Assembly: GCA_001898035.1 (NCBI GenBank)
Contig: MKRX01000006.1
Location: forward strand, 310,436 to 374,435
DNA from: Armatimonadetes bacterium 55-13
Lineage (GTDB): Bacteria; Armatimonadota; Fimbriimonadia; Fimbriimonadales; Fimbriimonadaceae
Direction: 5' to 3'
Length of the DNA: 64,000 bases
Shown here one piece after another: positions 59,615 to 64,000 of the stretch. The notes below the pieces were generated by a model. That model was given only the letters and a program-made list of their open reading frames with translations. It ran no database searches and was not told the origin of the DNA. Positions within the stretch are counted from its first letter, which is position 1. Each line of letters starts with the position of its first letter. Made by a program: the position numbers and the translations under genes.

Positions 59615-59643
59615 ATTGTGTCGCACGCCCGAACAATGTGAAC
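59615..59643 (-). promoter_or_regulatory. Promoter of the nitroreductase gene (leaderless arrangement)
   Basis: On the minus strand TTCACA (59642-59637) and CACAAT (59620-59615) are separated by 16 nt, and the -10 box ends 7 nt before the ATG at 59607 (TGAGCCT in between). No Shine-Dalgarno sequence. Confidence 0.55.
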
Positions 59644-59647
59644 GTAA

Positions 59648-60328
59648 CTAAGGAAGCGGCGATGGATCAAGCCACGGCGTTACCAATTCACGCTTCCAAG
59701 TCGAGCCATTTTGGCGATATCGCATCACGGAGCAATTATCCGTTCGGACGCGTTCCAATCGCTCGGGAGAATCCAGCGAGATCCCATCGAGAACCATCTG
59801 CATCGCCCGCATCGTGCCACCGTGAGTGACCAAGACGATTCTTCCGTCGGGATTCTTGCTGAAAGCCTCCCGCAGGAATTCTTCTGCCATGGGATAGAGG
59901 TCGATCACCGCTTCACCTCTGGGTAGCCTCGTACGCCAAGTTGGATGCCCGCACCGATGAATGTCTCCCATGTACTCCTGCGTCGTGTAAAGAGGATTGG
60001 TTTCAGGCCCGTATTCACCCCAATAGCGTTCTCGTATCCGAGCATCCGTAATCCATTCCACGTTATCGAGCTGCAAAAGATCTGCGGTCTGTTGGGCGCG
60101 GACAAAGGGCGAAGTGTAGGCGGCGGCAAATGCGCCCTCAAACTGGTGTTTCAGCCATTCCCCCGTCTTCCTCGCCTGGGTCTCTCCGTCGGCCCATAAG
60201 GGCCAAGCGGCCTCGTCTTTGCCGGTCACCATATGCTCGTCTAGCAGGCTCGTATCGCCCTCAAACGCCAAATCCGTGTAGTGGTTGCGAACGGACATTC
60301 CGTGACGAATGATCAGAAGTTCCAACAT
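59648..60328 (-). CDS. Histidine phosphatase superfamily protein
   Basis: A 226-aa phosphoglycerate-mutase-like phosphatase. The catalytic RHG motif is MLELLIIRHGMSVRNHYTD (His 10); the second site is AAYTSPFVRAQQTADLL and the closing His is in IVLVTHGGTMRAMQMVL. The REVYWGEYGPETNP-like region (RERYWGEYGPETN) carries the acid residue. Its substrate is unknown; members dephosphorylate sugars, nucleotides or protein residues. Start ATG at 60328 with AGGAACAAG upstream. It is followed 41 nt later by the nitroreductase gene. Confidence 0.9.
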   Translation of the reverse strand: MLELLIIRHGMSVRNHYTDLAFEGDTSLLDEHMVTGKDEAAWPLWADGETQARKTGEWLKHQFEGAFAAAYTSPFVRAQQTADLLQLDNVEWITDARIRERYWGEYGPETNPLYTTQEYMGDIHRCGHPTWRTRLPRGEAVIDLYPMAEEFLREAFSKNPDGRIVLVTHGGTMRAMQMVLDGISLDSPERLERVRTDNCSVMRYRQNGSTWKRELVTPWLDPSPLP

Positions 60329-60827
60329 CTCTTGTTCCTAATTCAACGGAGGAAAGAATCTCCCTCTTCTGTCTATTCGGAATGCGGCCTTTCACCTTTC
60401 AGATCCCGGCGACGGACCATAGGCCCTCTAACCTATCCTGGGTGTCATTATTTTAGAAACACCAAAATCTCTTACTAACCACACAACTCTTGAAGAGACA
60501 GTCAAGTTAATTGCGTCAGTTAACACAATTAACTGTCCACATTTAACACCAGAGCACCCATTCGACTAACCCTGAACCGATATTAATTTGTAATTGAAAT
60601 TCATTATCTAAATGCATTTATGTCAAAAATATGTGATGTTTATAAGAATCAATCTATTCGAACTAACGTTACAGCATTTATATTTGAACTATCTTGTTAC
60701 TATAGGCACTTTATAGTTGCGATTATTGCGCTCAAGACAGCAATAATATCCAACTAACCCTGTTAAACCCGTCACCGATAAAAGCCTGTGTGCATTTGCT
60801 GGCGAAGGCAAATGATGGGAGTAACTT
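60329..60827. other. AT-rich intergenic region upstream of the MCP gene
   Basis: About 0.5 kb without an ORF that I can support. It is clearly more A/T-rich than the rest. It contains a 9-bp inverted repeat AGTTAATTG/CAATTAACT (60505-60513 with 60526-60534) and, just before the MCP gene, a 7-bp hairpin CATTTGC/GCAAATG (60793-60799 with 60808-60814) close to the GGGAG ribosome-binding site. It probably holds the MCP promoter, which I cannot locate exactly, and might accommodate a regulator-binding region. Confidence 0.5.
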
Positions 60828-62774
60828 GTGAAAAACGTTTTTGGGAACCTGAGGCTTGCTGCCAAGCTCGGGTTGGGATTTGGGATTTGTCTAACCCTCG
60901 CCTTAGGTGTAGGTCTCTCGGCAATAAGCAGCATGGGCAAGATGAACCAAGCTGCCACGAATATGTCAAAGGATAGCGACGCAGAACGCGGAGTATCCAC
61001 GCTTAATATCGATCTGCTGCAATATGTCAGATCCGCTAAAAATCTTATGATCGCGGAAACGGAGTCCGAGCGTGTCAGGTACTCGGAAGACATCTCGAAA
61101 GCGATCAAAACGGTAGACCAGGACTTCGACGACTTCAAGGCTGTTCTCTACACCGATATGGCGAAGAAGGTTCAGGCCGACCTTTTGGGCAAGTGGAAAG
61201 AGTTCCAGCCCTACAACCAGAAGCTTGTGACCTTGGCTCTGGAAGGCAAGCGCCAAGAAGCACAAAAGGCTTCGTTGGAAGGAAAAGCCCTTCTCGACGA
61301 CATTGAGAAAGGAATCGATGACTTCCGGTCACTCAAAAAGAAACAAGGGGCTGAGAAGAAAGAAGCGGCGGCAGCCGCTGCCGCGAGTGCAACGAAGACG
61401 ACCTTCATGTTGCTTTCTACGGCGATCATTCTGGGGATTCTTGTTTCGCTCTATCTCACGAAGTCCATCACTGGCACATTGCGAGTGATCTCGACGAAGT
61501 TCACGTCGATCAAAGAAAACGACGTCAATCAGCTCACCTCCGGCCTCCAGGCCCTTGCATCCGGTGATCTCACGGTCCCCGCTCAGGCAATTACCGATCC
61601 TATCGAACTCAATACGAAGGATGAGTTCGGCCAGATGGCTCAGACGTTCGATTCGATGCTTATCGACCTTCGGGGTGCGGTTTTGTCCTATGGACAAGCA
61701 CGAGAGTCGCTCACTCAGTTGGTTCGGGAGCTCGCCGAAAACTCTGCTTCAGTAGCGGCGACCAGCCAAACCTTGGCTGCCGCATCTGAAGAAAGCGGCG
61801 CCGCCGCATCCGAGATCGCGTCCGGCAGCGATAAGTTGGCACAAAGTGCATCTGATTCGGCCGCCATCGTCGAAGAGCTTATCGCTCACGTTTCTACCGT
61901 CAGCAATAGCAGTCTCCAGCAGATGGAGTTGGTGAAGCAATCGGGTGGCACCCTTGACGACGCGGCGTCCGGCATCGCCGAAGTGGCGACATCCGCTCAG
62001 CACATGGCCTCCGCTGCAAGCGAAGGCGATCGAGCGGTGACGGAGACCGTCGAGGCGATGACGCGAGTCCAAGAAACCGTCGCGCTCTCGGCCAGTAAGG
62101 TCAAAGACCTGGATCAAAAGGGACAGCAAATCGGAAACATTGTTGGCGCGATCGAGCAGATTGCCGAACAGACGAATCTCCTCGCTCTGAACGCCGCCAT
62201 TGAAGCGGCTCGAGCTGGCGAACATGGCCGCGGCTTTGCCGTCGTCGCGGATGAAGTGCGAAAGCTCGCCGAACAATCCAGTTCCGCCACCAAAGAAATT
62301 GCCGATCTCATCGGATCCGTGAAGGCAACCGTGGACGAAACGGTCAAAGCGATCGAAGGCACCACTGCCGAGGCTCAAGTGGGAACTGAACGAAGCGAAC
62401 AGGCAGGTAAGGCCCTAAAGGCTATCCTGTCCAGCGCCGAGCAAGTCGCTCTCCAAGCGGAAAGCGTAGCCTCGTTGACCCAGGCCGCTACCTCTTCCAT
62501 GGGAGCCATGTCCCAGGCAGCTCAGGAGAACGCCACCGCTTCTTCTGAGATGTCGACCGGCGCCGAGCGAGTAGGGACGTCGATCACCAACGTCGCAGCC
62601 GTCAGTGAAGAGTCGGCGGCAGGAGCGGAAGAACTGAGCGCCAGCATCGAAGAAGTCAGCGCCGCCGCCAGCGAACTGGCCCGAATGAGCCAGGACCTGG
62701 AGAATATCGTTGGCCGCTTCCGAGTGGAGAACGAAAGAGGAGGCAAGCGTCCAAGCCTGAAGGTGGCGGCGTGA
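60828..62774 (+). CDS. Methyl-accepting chemotaxis protein
   Basis: A 648-aa transmembrane receptor that controls a CheA kinase through CheW. TM1 is about 10-34 ([20 protein letters not shown]), the periplasmic domain about 35-190 is all-helical and fits the four-helix-bundle MCP sensor, TM2 is about 193-214 ([20 protein letters not shown]), then HAMP (about 214-290) and a long signalling coiled coil. The hairpin tip [20 protein letters not shown] (about 441-460) is nearly canonical. The alanine run [15 protein letters not shown] precedes TM2. The start is GTG at 60828 with GGGAG upstream. It overlaps the CheW-like gene. Confidence 0.95.
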   Translation: MKNVFGNLRLAAKLGLGFGICLTLALGVGLSAISSMGKMNQAATNMSKDSDAERGVSTLNIDLLQYVRSAKNLMIAETESERVRYSEDISKAIKTVDQDFDDFKAVLYTDMAKKVQADLLGKWKEFQPYNQKLVTLALEGKRQEAQKASLEGKALLDDIEKGIDDFRSLKKKQGAEKKEAAAAAAASATKTTFMLLSTAIILGILVSLYLTKSITGTLRVISTKFTSIKENDVNQLTSGLQALASGDLTVPAQAITDPIELNTKDEFGQMAQTFDSMLIDLRGAVLSYGQARESLTQLVRELAENSASVAATSQTLAAASEESGAAASEIASGSDKLAQSASDSAAIVEELIAHVSTVSNSSLQQMELVKQSGGTLDDAASGIAEVATSAQHMASAASEGDRAVTETVEAMTRVQETVALSASKVKDLDQKGQQIGNIVGAIEQIAEQTNLLALNAAIEAARAGEHGRGFAVVADEVRKLAEQSSSATKEIADLIGSVKATVDETVKAIEGTTAEAQVGTERSEQAGKALKAILSSAEQVALQAESVASLTQAATSSMGAMSQAAQENATASSEMSTGAERVGTSITNVAAVSEESAAGAEELSASIEEVSAAASELARMSQDLENIVGRFRVENERGGKRPSLKVAA

Positions 62775-63187
62775 ACCCCGGCAAGTACGTCGTCTTTGCC
62801 CTGGACGGGGAGCGCTTCGGCCTCCCCATCGAAAGGGTGGAGCGAATCCTGCCTGCTCAAAGTGTAACCCGGATTCCGAAGACCTCCCGAGAACTTCTCG
62901 GGGTCTTCGACCTCCGGGGGAGCACGCTGCCTGTTGTCGATACTCGAGCTTTGCTTGAGTTCGAAGAGGGGGAAAGGGGTTGCTTCGTCGTTGTCCTGGC
63001 CGACGACCGACGGATCGCACTCACCGCCGATCGGGTTGACTGTATCGCCAACTTTGAAGCAAAAGAAATTGAGTTTTCTGAGGAACTCGGAACCTACGTG
63101 GGGAAGCAGGCAGATCGCTTGACTTTGCTTTCCACTCCCGAAGAGATGATTCCTCAGCTCCTTCTTGAGAGGGCTATCCCGGCCTAA
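62771..63187 (+). CDS. CheW-like adaptor protein
   Basis: A 138-aa single-domain CheW-like protein. The beta-barrel opening [20 protein letters not shown], then [21 protein letters not shown] and [13 protein letters not shown] are characteristic. It starts with GTG inside the TGA of the MCP gene (GTGA overlap), so the two are translationally coupled and this protein is likely the dedicated coupler. No cheA, cheY or cheR/B genes are in the window. Confidence 0.93.
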   Translation: MNPGKYVVFALDGERFGLPIERVERILPAQSVTRIPKTSRELLGVFDLRGSTLPVVDTRALLEFEEGERGCFVVVLADDRRIALTADRVDCIANFEAKEIEFSEELGTYVGKQADRLTLLSTPEEMIPQLLLERAIPA

Positions 63188-63219
63188 TCAAGCGACCAAC
63201 CAACAACCAACCACCAACG

Positions 63220-63237
63220 GGGCTCCACATGGAGCCC
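63220..63237. terminator. Hairpin between the CheW-like gene and xylA
   Basis: GGGCTCC (63220-63226) pairs with GGAGCCC (63231-63237) around ACAT, directly next to the xylA stop. The T-tract is poor; on the minus strand a GTTGGTGGTTGGTTGTTGG run follows. It is probably a weak terminator shared by the convergent genes. Confidence 0.5.
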
Positions 63238-64000
63238 TTAAAGAATGAATTCGTTGACCAGGTTTTCGAGCATCTCCTGCCGGCCCGATTTTCGCTCCGG
63301 CTCGCCATGCCTCAGGACGTGGTCTTCAAGATCGTCGAGCGTCTTATTGCTCTCCATAATCTTGCGACCAAATTCGCTCTCCCACTCCGCGTAGCGAGTT
63401 CTGACAAAGTCGTCCAATCGTCCATCCTCCAGAATCGCCCACGCCACCTCTAGTCCCCGGGCAAACGCATCCATTCCTCCGATGTGGGCATAAAAAAGAT
63501 CGACCGGCTCGTGAGATTGCCGACGCACTTTCGCGTCGAAGTTTAAACCGCCTGATGTGAATCCTCCCATCTTCAGCACTTCGATCATGATCTCTGTAGT
63601 GAGATAGAGGCTCGTTGGAAATTGATCAGTATCCCAGCCGATGAGCTCATCTCCTGTGTTCGCGTCGACCGATCCGAGAACGTCCGCATGTCTCGCCACT
63701 CGCATCTCATGCAACATCGAATGCCCCGCCAAAGTCGCATGGTTCGTCTCCAGGTTTAACTTGAGGTGATTCAAGAGGTCGAACTCCCGCAGGAAATTTA
63801 AACATGCCTCTGCGTTCGAGTCGTACTGATGCGTCGTCGGTTCTTTCGGCTTTGGTTCGATATAGAATTGCCCCTTGAAACCGATCTTCTTGGCATGATC
63901 GATTGCCATCCAGAGCAGTCGCGCAAACTGCTCCCGTTCTCGTTTCAGGTCTGTATTCAAAAGCGTATCGTAACCCTCACGGCCTCCCCAGAAAACGTAT
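63238..64000 (-). CDS. xylA: Xylose isomerase, C-terminal part (5' end beyond window)
   Basis: Interconverts D-xylose and D-xylulose. About 253 C-terminal residues are present; the frame runs to the window edge and begins [18 protein letters not shown], so the real start is outside. Metal-ligand and active-site motifs: [51 protein letters not shown] and [14 protein letters not shown]. The sequence is the longer class II type. It ends at a short hairpin shared with the CheW-like gene. Confidence 0.95.
   Translation of the reverse strand, partial: YVFWGGREGYDTLLNTDLKREREQFARLLWMAIDHAKKIGFKGQFYIEPKPKEPTTHQYDSNAEACLNFLREFDLLNHLKLNLETNHATLAGHSMLHEMRVARHADVLGSVDANTGDELIGWDTDQFPTSLYLTTEIMIEVLKMGGFTSGGLNFDAKVRRQSHEPVDLFYAHIGGMDAFARGLEVAWAILEDGRLDDFVRTRYAEWESEFGRKIMESNKTLDDLEDHVLRHGEPERKSGRQEMLENLVNEFIL

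Noticed and set aside
60760-60827. Possible c-di-GMP (GEMM) riboswitch before the MCP gene
   Set aside because: The segment has a single 7-bp hairpin and a GGGAG, but lacks the conserved GEMM core words around paired stems; the resemblance is limited to AAAGCC and a G-rich end.

Overview
The window is an ordinary chromosomal segment of a diderm bacterium. It holds one 16S rRNA gene, two tRNA-Gly genes and about 58 protein genes, roughly 57% GC by eye and densely packed. A Kdo transferase (waaA) points to an LPS-type outer membrane. The 16S sequence, a Bacillus-like adk-map-infA-rpmJ-rpsM-rpsK-rpoA-rplQ-truA-rplM-rpsI order, an isolated 16S gene and many apparently leaderless promoters fit Armatimonadota (Fimbriimonadia-like). 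I could not run a 16S search, so that placement is an inference. There is no prophage, no recognisable insertion sequence and no CRISPR array.

Layout. 1-6 kb is the end of the ribosomal protein superoperon; rpsD is absent between rpsK and rpoA, and there are structured RNA elements before rpoA and rplM. 6-16 kb holds oligopeptidase B, an MFS carrier, gap, an ArsR-type regulator with a tandem SRPBCC protein, an M28 peptidase and a DUF3352 protein. 16.3-20.9 kb is a deoC-MFS-ALDH16 set that would split deoxyribose-5-phosphate and oxidise the acetaldehyde. 20.9-23.2 kb is accessory: two tRNA-Gly genes, a degenerate Fic-like protein, a long palindrome, a secreted ORF broken by an in-frame TGA, and an unrecognised 319-aa protein. 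23.2-31.5 kb holds an M1 aminopeptidase, a regulator divergent from a beta-lactamase-like lipoprotein with a clear operator candidate between them, the two halves of a succinyl-CoA:3-ketoacid CoA-transferase separated by an opposite-strand gene, and mtnA. 33.4-35.2 kb is a solitary 16S gene with its own promoter and terminator.

35.4-43.5 kb carries a DUF6345 protein with a caspase-like His/Cys signature, a membrane-fused spermidine synthase homologue, a C45/phospholipase B-like hydrolase, waaA, a decayed four-helix-bundle gene and purC. 43.5-47.1 kb is a two-component pair: a hybrid GAF/PAS kinase overlapping an HD-GYP response regulator. 47-60.3 kb is housekeeping and hydrolytic genes, among them thyX, a YeiH-type exporter, a photolyase, an LD-carboxypeptidase, a phosphodiester glycosidase, a nitroreductase and a histidine phosphatase. 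The window closes with an MCP-CheW pair behind a 0.5-kb AT-rich intergenic region, and with the 3' part of xylA.

The most interesting signals are: (i) a TANNNT-like -10 box lying 6-8 nt before the start codon of at least ten genes, one with a perfect TTGACA and 17-nt spacer, implying widespread leaderless transcription; (ii) a two-domain bacterial ALDH16 linked to deoC; (iii) the DUF6345 protein as a possible clan CD cysteine peptidase; (iv) the palindrome-bounded AT-rich island beside the tRNA-Gly pair; (v) several clear decay events. I found no single unmistakably new multi-gene system.
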